A stretch of DNA of 32,009 nucleotides from Candidatus Zhuqueibacterota bacterium (GCA_029262005.1 JAJDAG010000116.1:1-32009); one strand, 5' to 3'. Shown: positions 8,052-15,971, numbered from the stretch's first letter. Notes: a model not told the origin generated them from the sequence alone. Numbers and translations are program-made.

Positions 8052-8528
8052 ATGTCAGGAAGCAAGATAGATGAAATCGATGTCAGAATTCTTGAAATTC
8101 TGCAAAAAAGAGGTAGAACCAAACGTAAGGTACTTGCCGAGGATGTGAAGTTGTCTGTTCCGTCAATCAGCGAGCGTTTGCGTAAGCTCGAGGAAGCGGG
8201 TATCATAAAAGGTTATCGGACAATCCTGGAGCCACGTAAAGTTGGTCTGGAGGTAATGGCTTTCATTTTTCTAACTTGCGAATCTTCAAAATATTATCCC
8301 AAAATAATTGAAAAAGCACAGCAGCACGATGAGGTTCTTGAGTGTCACGCAGTGACCGGGGATGGTTCGCATTTGTTGAAAGTCAGGACGGAAAGCACAG
8401 CTACGCTTGAGAATTTGCTTTCGCAGATTCAGGCGTGGCCCGGCGTTTTAAACACGCGAACAGATATTGTTCTTTCCAGCCCTAAGGAAACGATGGCGCT
8501 GCCGCTGAAGCAGTGGCCTTTGCGATAA
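8052..8528 (+). CDS. Lrp/AsnC-family transcriptional regulator
   Basis: This protein of about 158 residues has an N-terminal winged HTH (about residues 5-55: IDEIDVRILEILQKRGRTKR, then LSVPSISERLRKLEEAGIIK). A C-terminal RAM/AsnC ligand-binding domain follows (about 62-145, VLECHAVTGDGSHLLKVR). Such proteins assemble into octamers and sense amino acids or related metabolites. An in-frame TTG two codons upstream (8046) is possible, but it overlaps a perfect TATAAT box, so the ATG at 8052 is preferred. The gene is divergent from yceI, a likely target. A terminator follows at 8586. Confidence 0.93.
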   Translation: MSGSKIDEIDVRILEILQKRGRTKRKVLAEDVKLSVPSISERLRKLEEAGIIKGYRTILEPRKVGLEVMAFIFLTCESSKYYPKIIEKAQQHDEVLECHAVTGDGSHLLKVRTESTATLENLLSQIQAWPGVLNTRTDIVLSSPKETMALPLKQWPLR

Positions 8529-8585
8529 CTTTGCTGCAATTGACTCAAGGTTGTCTGCGAAGTGGCGCTTGCATGTGGGGTGAAG

Positions 8586-8624
8586 AGTGACTGCACGAAA
8601 AATGTACAGTCACTTTCCTTTTTA
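8586..8624 (+). terminator. terminator of the Lrp gene
   Basis: AGTGACTG (8586-8593) pairs with CAGTCACT (8607-8614), and TTTCCTTTTT follows. It lies 57 bases after the regulator's stop, just before the end of the convergent DUF2892 gene. Confidence 0.75.
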
Positions 8625-8638
8625 AAAAACAGAAAGAA

Positions 8639-8845
8639 TTAATTGTCTGCTTTTTCTGTCTGACAAGTGCTGATGCCAAAAATTGAATATAATGGGCACG
8701 ACGACAACAAGCCGGTGAAAAATGGAATGAGCCCTATCAGTGAGAAGTAGCGAGCATTGCCCTCAAGCGTAAAATACAAACTGAAAAGTGCGATGCCGAG
8801 CACGATTCGGATTGTTTTATCTACTGAGCTTACGTTTGTGCGCAT
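8639..8845 (-). CDS. DUF2892-family membrane protein
   Basis: This is a 68-residue protein starting MRTNVSSVDKTIRIVLGIAL. It has two hydrophobic helices (about residues 12-28 and 33-48) and the family motif SCPLYSIFGISTC near the end. DUF2892 proteins resemble the membrane part of the YgaP rhodanese and are often linked to sulfur metabolism, but the role is unproven. The frame is open for 50 further codons upstream, yet the ATG at 8845 is clearly right because a perfect AAAGGAGG lies five bases before it. The short length matches the family. Confidence 0.87.
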   Translation of the reverse strand: MRTNVSSVDKTIRIVLGIALFSLYFTLEGNARYFSLIGLIPFFTGLLSSCPLYSIFGISTCQTEKADN

Positions 8846-8884
8846 AACAGCCTCCTTTAGTTTGAAAATATTTTTAAGTGTCAT

Positions 8885-8913
8885 AATATATTGTCCCCGG
8901 TAATTGTAAGCAA
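8885..8913 (-). promoter_or_regulatory. candidate promoter of the DUF2892 gene
   Basis: On the minus strand TTGCTT (8908-8913) and TATATT (8885-8890) are separated by 17 bases. The predicted start leaves a leader of about 32 bases before the AAAGGAGG site. The -35 box is weak. Confidence 0.45.
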
Positions 8914-9164
8914 GTATTTTGTCGGTTTGCCAAAGGGCGCAGGCTAATGCCCCGAGGTTGGATTTGTTAATTCCGTGAAAAAATAGACCGCGCACTATAA
9001 CGCTCCACTCTCCGGCATAAAAGACAATGATGGCTGTGAATTTAAATTTTCGGCGGCGTGGGCTGCTTTGACAAGCTGAATTTGAATTCCTTTTTTGAGA
9101 AAATAGTGGCGTGGCAGCAGAACAGTGATTTACGTTTTATTTTGCTGAGAATGGAGGACAATGA
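8914..9164. other. intergenic region between divergent genes
   Basis: The gap between the DUF2892 start (8845) and the next gene (9165) is 319 bases. Apart from the promoter at 8885-8913 it holds a perfect TTGACA at 9068-9073 upstream of the DUF1569 gene, without a good -10 box at normal spacing. No ORF, repeat or strong hairpin was seen. Confidence 0.4.
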
Positions 9165-9614
9165 ATGCGGTCGGTTTTAAATGCAAAGGATAGAAAAAGG
9201 CTTGTGATTCGGTTTGAGCAACTAAGCCCGGAACATGCTCAATTGTGGGGGGAAATGAATGTTGGGCAAATGGTTTGTCACGTCGGCGATCAACTGCAAG
9301 TAGCTTTGGGAGATATTCCTGTGAAGCAGATTGGTAACCTTGTGATGCATACTCTGGTTAAATGGTTAATTATTTATACGCCCATATCCGTACCAAAAGG
9401 CAAAGTGCAAACCGTGCCCGAAATGCAAATTACAAAACCAATGGATTTAGCCAAAGATGTGAATCATGTGAAAATGTTATTGGAGCGGAGCTCAAAAAAG
9501 GCACCCGGAAGTCGGTGGGGAGACCATCCTGCTTTTGGCGAAATGACTGGAAAGCAGTGGGGAATTGTTGCCTACAAACATACTGATTATCACTTGCGGC
9601 AGTTCGGTGCATAG
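9165..9614 (+). CDS. DUF1569 / DinB-like protein
   Basis: This 149-residue protein matches the DUF1569 pattern: an N-terminal helix with a conserved His (NVGQMVCHVGDQL, H39) and a C-terminal HPAFGEMTGKQWGIVAYKHT followed by DYHLRQFGA (H139, H143). The three histidines are placed as in the four-helix DinB metal-binding fold. Members may be thiol- or metal-dependent transferases, but this one has no assigned reaction. A GGAGG site precedes the ATG. It lies 46 bases upstream of the SRPBCC gene and is probably cotranscribed with it. Confidence 0.82.
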   Translation: MRSVLNAKDRKRLVIRFEQLSPEHAQLWGEMNVGQMVCHVGDQLQVALGDIPVKQIGNLVMHTLVKWLIIYTPISVPKGKVQTVPEMQITKPMDLAKDVNHVKMLLERSSKKAPGSRWGDHPAFGEMTGKQWGIVAYKHTDYHLRQFGA

Positions 9615-9660
9615 TCTTGATTCCAAAGAAAACAGGATTACGACATAGACAGGAGGCAAC

Positions 9661-10104
9661 ATGACCCGTATGATTGTTAAGCGAACAATCGAAGCGCCAA
9701 TTGAATTGGTTTTCGATACTGTAGCGGATATCAGGCAGTTCTCAAAAGCCATTCCGCATATTATCAAGGTTGAATTTCTGTCAGAAGTGCAGTCAGGCAT
9801 TGGCACCCGTTTTCGGGAAACGCGTCTGATGAACGGAAAAGAAACTTCAACTGAACTTGAAGTAAGCGAGTACGTCAAAAATGAGCGAATTCGAATTGTG
9901 GCTGACAGTCATGGGGCGGTGTGGGATACGGTTTTTACAGTAACTTCGGACAGCAGGTATACGGAGTTAACCATGGTAATGGACGCGAGCGCTTACAAAT
10001 TATTGCAAAAGGTTATGATTCCTTTGATTAGCGGCATGGTCAAAAGGGCGGTGGAGCAGGATATGGATGCAGTGAAAGCCTTTTGCGAAAACAAGAATCC
10101 TTAA
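9661..10104 (+). CDS. SRPBCC-superfamily (polyketide cyclase/START-like) protein
   Basis: The 147-residue protein begins with the typical strand and turn KRTIEAPIELVFDTVADIRQ. It continues with alternating strands (GTRFRETRLMNG, TELEVSEYVKNERIRI) and ends in a long amphipathic helix (about 115-143, GMVKRAVEQDMDAVKAF). This is the helix-grip fold of the SRPBCC group, which binds hydrophobic ligands. No catalytic residues can be assigned. An AGGAGG site lies six bases before the ATG. It probably forms a two-gene unit with the DUF1569 gene. Confidence 0.8.
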   Translation: MTRMIVKRTIEAPIELVFDTVADIRQFSKAIPHIIKVEFLSEVQSGIGTRFRETRLMNGKETSTELEVSEYVKNERIRIVADSHGAVWDTVFTVTSDSRYTELTMVMDASAYKLLQKVMIPLISGMVKRAVEQDMDAVKAFCENKNP

Positions 10105-10116
10105 AAAAACACTGCG

Positions 10117-10130
10117 TTGATTTAAATCAG
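10117..10130. promoter_or_regulatory. FNR/CRP-type palindrome
   Basis: TTGATTTAAATCAG matches the FNR consensus TTGAT-N4-ATCAA at 9 of 10 fixed positions and contains a 12-bp perfect palindrome (10118-10129). It is 13 bases past the SRPBCC stop and more than 450 bases from pyrR, so its target is unclear. Chance occurrence is possible. Confidence 0.3.
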
Positions 10131-10252
10131 TCAAGTTTCGTAGCCTGATTAATTCCTAAATTCACAATTTAAGGTCAAATGTCATGCACCGGATTGTCAC
10201 TCGGGAGGCGTCTTGTTAGCGTGGTAAACTAGTGTAAATTATCCAGAATAAC

Positions 10253-10336
10253 AAGGACCCCGATTCTGTGTTAAGGGTCGTTTGGGATGACCACTTCTGA
10301 GGCCATTATTTTACTTAACACCGAATCCGGGAAGGA
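10253..10336. mobile_element. 74-bp MITE-like element with 5-bp target duplication
   Basis: The arms CCCCGATTCTGTGTTAAG (10258-10275) and CTTAACACCGAATCCGGG (10314-10331) are inverted repeats matching at 16 of 18 positions. The pair is bounded exactly by the direct repeat AAGGA on both sides (10253-10257 and 10332-10336), as expected of a target-site duplication. The 38-base interior holds a GGTC/GACC hairpin and no ORF. This is the structure of a miniature inverted-repeat element mobilised by an IS transposase elsewhere in the genome. The IS family cannot be named from this. Confidence 0.6.
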
Positions 10337-10489
10337 TGCTGTGAATTATTAAGGTTAGATACGTTCATATTTTTAGTCTGCCCAAAATCAGTGTTTTATC
10401 CGTGAAGCTCAATGGCAATTAGATTGGAAGTTTGACTTTTTTTCTTGCTCCTAACCCAAATTATTCGTAACGTCATAGCCAGATATTTT

Positions 10490-10522
10490 CCCTTTAAGCC
10501 TATCCGGTGAGATGGAGAAGGG
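10490..10522 (+). promoter_or_regulatory. PyrR-binding hairpin (anti-antiterminator) of the pyr leader
   Basis: The sequence TATCCGGTGAGATGG (10501-10515) fits the PyrR RNA consensus ARUCCNGNGAGGYU closely. CCCTT (10490-10494) pairs with AAGGG (10518-10522); then comes a purine-rich internal loop and an upper stem CC-AUC/GAU-GG closing a CGGUGA hexaloop of the required CNGNGA type. In known systems UMP-bound PyrR stabilises this hairpin so that the downstream terminator can form. Its 3' strand GAAGG (10517-10521) can instead pair with CCUUC (10547-10551) as antiterminator. Confidence 0.85.
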
Positions 10523-10545
10523 TTCATTGAAAATGAGTTGAGCAC

Positions 10546-10580
10546 GCCTTCACGTCCGTTGAGATGTTGAAGGCTTTTTT
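10546..10580 (+). terminator. pyr attenuator terminator carrying the pyrR ribosome site
   Basis: GCCTTCA (10546-10552) pairs with TGAAGGC (10568-10574), extended by CGUC/GAUG, and is followed by six U (10575-10580). It ends exactly at the GTG of pyrR. The 3' arm contains GAAGG, seven bases before that GTG, so the same hairpin would both terminate and hide the ribosome site. Its core TCCGTTGAGATGTTGAAGG matches the PyrR-binding hairpin at 16 of 19 positions. Confidence 0.85.
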
Positions 10581-11150
10581 GTGGATAAAAATATGTCAAC
10601 CGAGGAAAAATTAACAGAACTTGTAGACGCCGCCGGGTTGAAGCGAACCATCACCCGTCTTGCGCACGAAATAATCGAGCGCAATCGTGGCGTGGAAAAT
10701 TTGGTGTTGCTTGGTGTACGCTCCCGCGGTTTGCCTCTGGCTGAACGTATTAATGCGAACATTCTCAAAATTGAGGGACAATCTCTGCCTCTGGGCGCAT
10801 TGGATGTGACCATGTACCGCGACGATGTTTACCAAATGATCAAACAACCACAGGTGCAAACAACAGAAATCAAATTCAATATCGATGGCAAAACGGTTGT
10901 TGTTGTGGATGATGTGCTCTACACCGGGAGAACGGTTCGAGCCGCTCTCGATGAGATTATCGATTTTGGCAGACCGACTGCAATTCAGTTGGCTGTTCTG
11001 GTTGATAGAGGCCACAGGGAGTTGCCCATTCGCGCGGATTATGTTGGAAAAAGTATCCCGACCGCGCTTGTGGAAAAGGTGCGTGTACGCGTCAGGGAGG
11101 TTGATGATATTGATGGTGTTTTCCTAATCAAACCCGGGAAGGAAAATTAG
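10581..11150 (+). CDS. pyrR: PyrR, pyr operon regulator / uracil phosphoribosyltransferase
   Basis: PyrR binds pyr mRNA in response to UMP and often has uracil phosphoribosyltransferase activity. The 189-residue protein has the PRPP-binding loop VVVVDDVLYTGRT (residues 106-118), preceded by LVLLGVRSRGLPLA and DVTMYRDD motifs typical of PyrR. Length fits the family. The start is either GTG at 10581, which has GAAGG at good distance inside the terminator stem, or ATG at 10593, which has no ribosome site; I favour GTG. The presence of a matching RNA target directly upstream makes the regulatory role firm. The TAG stop abuts pyrB. Confidence 0.95.
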   Translation: MDKNMSTEEKLTELVDAAGLKRTITRLAHEIIERNRGVENLVLLGVRSRGLPLAERINANILKIEGQSLPLGALDVTMYRDDVYQMIKQPQVQTTEIKFNIDGKTVVVVDDVLYTGRTVRAALDEIIDFGRPTAIQLAVLVDRGHRELPIRADYVGKSIPTALVEKVRVRVREVDDIDGVFLIKPGKEN

Positions 11151-12101
11151 TTGGATTTTAACAGGAAGCATTTGTTAGGCTTAGAGGGCTTTACACGCGA
11201 AGAAATTTCCTATATTCTGGATACCTCAGAATCTTTCAAAGAAGTCCTTTCCCGCCAGATTCCAAAGGTTCCTACACTACGCGGCAAAACAATTGTTAAT
11301 CTTTTTTTTGAGGATTCCACCAGAACACGCATTTCTTTTGAACTGGCTGAAAAGCGCTTGTCTGCGGATACGGTAAATTTCTCAGCCTCGACCTCCTCCG
11401 TAAAAAAAGGAGAAACCCTGCGCGATACTGCTCGCAATATCGAGGCCATGAAAATCGATATGGTTGTCATGCGTCACGCCGCTGCCGGTGCCCCGCTTTA
11501 TCTCACGCAATGTGTTGATGCGGCTATCATCAATGCCGGTGATGGGCAGCATGAACATCCGACTCAAGGGTTACTTGATTTGATGACATTGCGTACAAAG
11601 TTTGGTAGTCTGGACGGTGTCAAGGTTGCCATTGTTGGTGATATTTCCCACAGCAGAGTGGCCAGGTCAAATATTTATGGCTTGCAGGCGCTGGGTGCTG
11701 AAGTAGGACTGTGCGCACCTCCGACTTTTCTGCCATATCAGGCAGAGCAATGGAATGTTGAGATTTTCCACAATCTGGATGAAGCGCTTGAGTGGGCTGA
11801 TGCGTTGAATGTGCTGCGCATTCAGTTGGAACGTCAGGAAAAAGGTTTGTTTTCCACCTTGCGTGAGTATCACAATTTGTTTGGCGTAACCAGGGAGCGC
11901 CTGGAACGTACCGGCAAGGATATCACTATTTTACACCCGGGACCAATAAATCGCGGCGTGGAAATCGAAAGCGAGCTTGCCGACAGTGAATGTTCTTTGA
12001 TTCTCGATCAGGTTACCAATGGCGTCGCTGTGAGAATGGCTGTGCTTTATTTGTTTAGCGGTCTGCAAAAGCAGGCCGAATTAAAGGAAAAATCTAAATA
12101 A
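11151..12101 (+). CDS. pyrB: aspartate carbamoyltransferase catalytic chain
   Basis: This enzyme condenses carbamoyl phosphate with aspartate, the committed step of pyrimidine synthesis. The 316-residue protein has the carbamoyl phosphate motif FEDSTRTR (residues 53-60), the catalytic loop SSVKKGET (82-89), HPTQGLLD (136-143) and [10 protein letters not shown] near the C-terminus. The start is TTG immediately after the pyrR stop with no gap, so translation is likely coupled. No pyrI regulatory chain is seen, fitting the B. subtilis type of unregulated trimer under PyrR control. Confidence 0.96.
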   Translation: MDFNRKHLLGLEGFTREEISYILDTSESFKEVLSRQIPKVPTLRGKTIVNLFFEDSTRTRISFELAEKRLSADTVNFSASTSSVKKGETLRDTARNIEAMKIDMVVMRHAAAGAPLYLTQCVDAAIINAGDGQHEHPTQGLLDLMTLRTKFGSLDGVKVAIVGDISHSRVARSNIYGLQALGAEVGLCAPPTFLPYQAEQWNVEIFHNLDEALEWADALNVLRIQLERQEKGLFSTLREYHNLFGVTRERLERTGKDITILHPGPINRGVEIESELADSECSLILDQVTNGVAVRMAVLYLFSGLQKQAELKEKSK

Positions 12102-12112
12102 TATCGGGAACT

Positions 12113-13411
12113 ATGCAGAGAGAAAATAAGCTTCTTTTCAAGAATGGCACGGTGGTTGATCCTGAGAGAAAAGATCCTCAACAGGGTGATGTTCTGGTTG
12201 AGGACGGGAAAATAACGAGCATTGGCAACATCGATGCCGATGGGTTTGACGGCTTGGTTGTTGACGTGACTGACAAAATAGTTTGTCCGGGCCTCATTGA
12301 TATGCACGTGCATTTGCGTGAGCCCGGCCGCGAGGATGAAGAGACAGTCGAAACCGGGGCGGCCGCAGCAATGGCCGGAGGTTTTACATCGGTCTGTCCC
12401 ATGCCTAACACCGACCCTTGTGCTGATAGTTCAGAAGTGATTCATTATTTGAAAAATCGCGCCAAAGATTTGTTGGTAGATGTGTATCCCATTGCAGCCG
12501 TGACAAAAGGTAGAGCCGGTGAGCAATTGACAGAAATGGGCGATCTGGTCAAGACCGGTGCTGTTGCATTTTCTGACGATGGGGATCCGGTCGCCACGGC
12601 TGAAGTCATGCGTCGGGCAATGGAGTATTCTCTGATGTTTGATGTCCCCATTATCGAGCATTGTGAGGATAAGTCTCTTGCCAAGAAAGGTGTAATGAAT
12701 GAGAGTGCTGTTTCGACCCGGCTGGGGCTTCCCGGTATCCCGGGACTTTCCGAAGACATTATTGTTAGTCGCGATATTTTAATTGCTGAATTTACAGGCG
12801 CCAAATTGCATATTGCGCATATTTCCACTGCGCGATCAGTTGCGTTGGTGCGGGAGGCTAAAAAAAGAGGTGTCCGCGTGACCTGTGAGGTGATGCCTCA
12901 CCACTTTGTCCTTAACGATGAGACCATCAGCGCTTACGCTCCGGACTATAAAATGAATCCGCCTCTGCGCACGCAGGCCGACGTAGAAGCAATGCTTGAG
13001 GGGTTGAAAGATGGCACAATTGACGTAATTGCCACGGATCATGCACCACATTCTGTTGAGGAAAAAGAGGTAGAGTTTTTGTATGCGCCTTTTGGGATTG
13101 TTGGCTTGGAGACGGCGCTTGGCCTCGTGTTGAAATATCTGGTTGAACCGGGTGTTTTGACTTTGTCTCAGGCAATTGCAAAAATGACCAGGGAACCGGC
13201 GAATATTCTTAATCTCGACCGTGGCACTTTGAAAAAGGCGGCTACAGCATCACTGACAATTTTCGATTCCAGGGCGACCTGGGAAGTCGATAAAGCCCGT
13301 CTGAAATCCAAATCAAAAAACACTCCGTTTCATGGGTGGGAAATGCAGGGTAGCGTGTTTGGTCTGTACAACAAAGGCATGTGGTGGCTGGCTGATAGAG
13401 AGGACGGGTAA
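12113..13411 (+). CDS. pyrC: dihydroorotase, type I
   Basis: Dihydroorotase closes N-carbamoyl-aspartate to dihydroorotate. The 432-residue protein shows the zinc motif DMHVHLRE (H65, H67), PMPNTDP (97-102), SDDGDP with the metal-ligand Asp around 155-156 in place of the carboxylated lysine of type II enzymes, H183 in EHCED, HIAHIST (233-239) and ATDHAPH (307-313). These are features of the long PyrC form that partners PyrB in many bacteria. It starts 11 bases after pyrB and is the last gene of the pyrRBC unit. No clear terminator follows. Confidence 0.96.
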   Translation: MQRENKLLFKNGTVVDPERKDPQQGDVLVEDGKITSIGNIDADGFDGLVVDVTDKIVCPGLIDMHVHLREPGREDEETVETGAAAAMAGGFTSVCPMPNTDPCADSSEVIHYLKNRAKDLLVDVYPIAAVTKGRAGEQLTEMGDLVKTGAVAFSDDGDPVATAEVMRRAMEYSLMFDVPIIEHCEDKSLAKKGVMNESAVSTRLGLPGIPGLSEDIIVSRDILIAEFTGAKLHIAHISTARSVALVREAKKRGVRVTCEVMPHHFVLNDETISAYAPDYKMNPPLRTQADVEAMLEGLKDGTIDVIATDHAPHSVEEKEVEFLYAPFGIVGLETALGLVLKYLVEPGVLTLSQAIAKMTREPANILNLDRGTLKKAATASLTIFDSRATWEVDKARLKSKSKNTPFHGWEMQGSVFGLYNKGMWWLADREDG

Positions 13412-13465
13412 GCACGCTGCGTTTTGAGTTTGACATCGCACCTGAGCAGGGGAACGGTTGTCGGC

Positions 13466-13494
13466 TTGAGATTGAAAGCGTTAAGAAATATCTT
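13466..13494 (+). promoter_or_regulatory. candidate promoter of the rplM operon
   Basis: TTGAGA (13466-13471) and TATCTT (13489-13494) are spaced by 17 bases. The predicted start near 13501 gives a leader of about 65 bases before rplM. The gap of 154 bases after pyrC and the change of function support a promoter here. Confidence 0.5.
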
Positions 13495-13565
13495 GCATGT
13501 TAGAAGCGATTTTAATATTTTACGAAATTGCATTTTCGGGAATAGTGTATTAAGGAGATGAAACT

Positions 13566-13997
13566 TTGAAAACGTACATACCAAAGCTTGATGAAGTTGA
13601 TCAAAAGTGGCATGTGGTCGACGCAAGCGGTAAAATTCTTGGACGACTTGCCAGCAATGTTGCAACAATACTGAGAGGCAAGCACAAGCCAACATACACG
13701 CCTCACATGGATGTTGGTGACCATGTGGTTATAATTAATGCTGAAAAAGTTGCGGTCACCGGTAAAAAAGCACAATTAAAACGCTATTATCGTCACACTG
13801 GCTATCCAGGTGGATTGCGCTCAGACTCGTTTGAGGACTTACTGGTCAAGGCGCCTGAGAGGATTCTGGAAAAGGCTATTTGGGGTATGTTGCCCCATAA
13901 TAAGCTCGGTCGCAAGATATTTAAAAAACTGAAAGTCTATGCCGGTGAAGAGCATCCGCATGGCGCGCAACAACCTGAAAAACTTGAATTAGTCTAA
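13566..13997 (+). CDS. rplM: 50S ribosomal protein L13
   Basis: This 143-residue protein has the L13 signatures [36 protein letters not shown] and [21 protein letters not shown]13 binds 23S rRNA early in assembly of the large subunit. The start is TTG, eight bases after AAGGAG (13552-13557); a closer ATG at 13558 runs into a stop after three codons. It is followed after 15 bases by rpsI, the universal rplM-rpsI pair. Confidence 0.97.
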   Translation: MKTYIPKLDEVDQKWHVVDASGKILGRLASNVATILRGKHKPTYTPHMDVGDHVVIINAEKVAVTGKKAQLKRYYRHTGYPGGLRSDSFEDLLVKAPERILEKAIWGMLPHNKLGRKIFKKLKVYAGEEHPHGAQQPEKLELV

Positions 13998-14012
13998 CCA
14001 TAGAGGAGTTTT

Positions 14013-14405
14013 ATGAAGAGTCAGGCCTTTGGCGCTGTCGGTCGCAGAAAAGAAGCGGTTGCCCGCGTTCGCATGTTACCGGGTGATGGTAAGTTTATAG
14101 TAAACAAGAAACCATTGCTCGATTTTTTTAAGCGTGAAATTCTACAAATGGTCATCGAACAACCCCTTAACTTGACCGAAACACTTGGCAAGTACGACAT
14201 TTATGTGAATGTAAGAGGTGGTGGACTTTCCGGCCAGGCCGGCGCCGTTCGTATGGGTATTTCACGCGCTCTGCTTAAAATAGATCCTGACTATCGCCCT
14301 GCGCTTAAATCAGCAGGTATGTTGACGCGTGATCCAAGGATGAAAGAGCGTAAGAAATATGGTCAACCTGGTGCTCGCAAAAAGTTCCAATTTTCAAAAC
14401 GTTAA
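14013..14405 (+). CDS. rpsI: 30S ribosomal protein S9
   Basis: This 130-residue protein contains [40 protein letters not shown] and the C-terminal [17 protein letters not shown]. The final Lys-Arg is the tail that contacts P-site tRNA. An AGAGGAG ribosome site precedes the ATG. It pairs with rplM. It is followed by a 107-base structured gap before rpsB. Confidence 0.97.
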   Translation: MKSQAFGAVGRRKEAVARVRMLPGDGKFIVNKKPLLDFFKREILQMVIEQPLNLTETLGKYDIYVNVRGGGLSGQAGAVRMGISRALLKIDPDYRPALKSAGMLTRDPRMKERKKYGQPGARKKFQFSKR

Positions 14406-14429
14406 TTTTTAACTTAAACAAAAACGCAC

Positions 14430-14499
14430 ACTGACTCTAAAATTGGGTGCCGGATATTTATGGCCGGTATGTTCATAGTCAGTGGAGGTGTAAACCCAA
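14430..14499 (+). promoter_or_regulatory. structured leader of rpsB (possible pseudoknot)
   Basis: ACTGACT (14430-14436) pairs with AGTCAGT (14477-14483). Inside it CCGG (14450-14453) pairs with CCGG (14464-14467). TTGGGT (14443-14448), in the loop, pairs perfectly with ACCCAA (14494-14499) downstream, giving an H-type pseudoknot that ends 3-4 bases before the rpsB ribosome site (GGAGG, 14503-14507). Ribosomal protein S2 leaders that regulate rpsB-tsf are known in other bacteria. A role here is inference. Confidence 0.5.
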
Positions 14500-14512
14500 C
14501 GTGGAGGCTTCA

Positions 14513-15349
14513 ATGAGTGTATCCCTGCAAGACCTGCTTATCGCAGGTTCCCATTTCGGCCATCTGTCCCGCAGATGGAACCCAAAAATGAAACCATACA
14601 TTTTTATGGAGAGAAATGGGATTTATGTTATTGATCTAAAGAAAACCCTGGCGTGCCTTACTGTTGCTTGTCAGGAAATAACGAAACTTACTCGTTCCGG
14701 CAACAAAATTCTGTTTGTGGGTACAAAGAATCAGGCAAAAGATATTATCCGCAATGAAGCGGAACGCTCCAGCTCATTTTATATGAATGAGCGCTGGTTG
14801 GGCGGTACTTTAACAAACTTTGCCACCATTAAAAAGAGTATTCGTCGTCTGAAGCACATTGAGAAAATGGCAACAGACGGCACTTATAATAAGCTGGTCA
14901 AAAAGGAGATTTTGAGTCTCGAACGTGAACGTGAGAAGCTCTCCACAGTTCTTGGTGGAATCCGTGATATGACCCGGTTACCGGCTGCTGTTTTTATTGT
15001 AGATACAAAAAAAGAGAGTATTGCCGTTTCAGAAGCAATAAAACTAAATCTACCTATTTTTGCAATCGTTGATACCAATTGTGATCCTGATTTGGTGGAT
15101 TTTCCAATTCCTGCAAATGACGATGCTTTCAAATCAGTAAATCTCATCACACATGCGATCTCAGATGCCGTTCTGGAAGGTATGAGCGCTGCTCAAGCTG
15201 CTGCCGAGGGTGATGTGCAGCCAACACCGGAGGAATCTGCTCGCCAACGTGAGGATGTTCATGACGATGTTATCGTTACCGAAGATGCCAAGCAAGTTGA
15301 AGCAGTCGCTGAGCAACTCAAAAAAGTAGAACCTGAGGAACCCAAATAA
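14513..15349 (+). CDS. rpsB: 30S ribosomal protein S2
   Basis: This protein of about 278 residues begins [20 protein letters not shown] and contains [45 protein letters not shown] and [18 protein letters not shown], all typical of S2. The frame is open 22 codons further upstream, but the ATG at 14513 has GTGGAGG just before it and matches the usual N-terminus. An acidic tail of about 45 residues (rich in Glu, Asp and Gln) extends past the conserved core. It is followed by tsf, the standard partner. Confidence 0.97.
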   Translation: MSVSLQDLLIAGSHFGHLSRRWNPKMKPYIFMERNGIYVIDLKKTLACLTVACQEITKLTRSGNKILFVGTKNQAKDIIRNEAERSSSFYMNERWLGGTLTNFATIKKSIRRLKHIEKMATDGTYNKLVKKEILSLEREREKLSTVLGGIRDMTRLPAAVFIVDTKKESIAVSEAIKLNLPIFAIVDTNCDPDLVDFPIPANDDAFKSVNLITHAISDAVLEGMSAAQAAAEGDVQPTPEESARQREDVHDDVIVTEDAKQVEAVAEQLKKVEPEEPK

Positions 15350-15373
15350 TACATCTTTGGAGGCACATTACAA

Positions 15374-15967
15374 ATGGCTGTATCCGCTGCAAACGTTAAA
15401 ATTCTGCGTGAAAAAACAGGCGTAGGAATTATGGAGTGCAAGGGCGCTCTAAATGAAGCCGATGGTGATATCGAAAAAGCGATTGAAATATTGAGAAAAA
15501 AAGGCGTTGCTTCAGCCGAAAAAAGAGCAGGTCGTGAGACCAAAGAAGGTACGATTGAAGTGTATATTCATCCGGGCAATCGGCTTGGTGTAATGGTGGA
15601 AATAAACTGTGAAACCGATTTTGTTGCTAAGACAGATGACTTTGTTGGTTTTGCAAAGGACCTTGCCATGCAAATCGCAGCTACCAACGCGCGCGCGATT
15701 TCACGCGAAGACTTCTCTGCGGAAGAAATTGAAAAAGAGCGTGAAATATACATGACACAAGCAAAGAATGAGGGTAAACCCGAAAATATTATTGAGCGAT
15801 ATGTTGCCGGAAAAATTGATAAATATTTTAAAGAGATAACACTACTTGAGCAGGGCTATATCAAAGATCCAAACAAGACCATCAAGGAACTTCTGACTGA
15901 GGTGATCGCCAAAACCGGTGAGAATATTCAAATTCGTCGGTTTGTTCGTTTTCAACTTGGTGACTAA
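15374..15967 (+). CDS. tsf: elongation factor Ts (short form)
   Basis: EF-Ts recycles EF-Tu by releasing GDP. The 197-residue protein has the N-terminal UBA-like part with [20 protein letters not shown], the [20 protein letters not shown] segment with [10 protein letters not shown], and one core domain ending in [20 protein letters not shown]. It is the short type of about 200 residues, as in several non-proteobacterial phyla, compared with about 280 in E. coli. GGAGG lies before the ATG. Confidence 0.96.
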   Translation: MAVSAANVKILREKTGVGIMECKGALNEADGDIEKAIEILRKKGVASAEKRAGRETKEGTIEVYIHPGNRLGVMVEINCETDFVAKTDDFVGFAKDLAMQIAATNARAISREDFSAEEIEKEREIYMTQAKNEGKPENIIERYVAGKIDKYFKEITLLEQGYIKDPNKTIKELLTEVIAKTGENIQIRRFVRFQLGD

Positions 15968-15971
15968 CCCG

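Larger units (their letters stand above)
10105..10489. other. long intergenic region before pyrR
   Basis: No convincing ORF exists here. It holds an FNR-like palindrome (10117-10130) and a 74-bp MITE-like element with flanking AAGGA repeats (10253-10336). A TTGACT lies at 10432-10437, just before a T-run, but no -10 box at good spacing follows, so the promoter of the pyr operon is not placed. The leader RNA structures start at 10490. Confidence 0.6.

Noticed and set aside
8846-8995. N-terminal extension of the DUF2892 ORF
   Set aside because: The perfect AAAGGAGG just before ATG 8845 and the family length fix the shorter start.
10396-10599. 67-codon minus-strand frame over the pyr leader
   Set aside because: It is antisense to the attenuator, whose RNA structures explain the sequence better.
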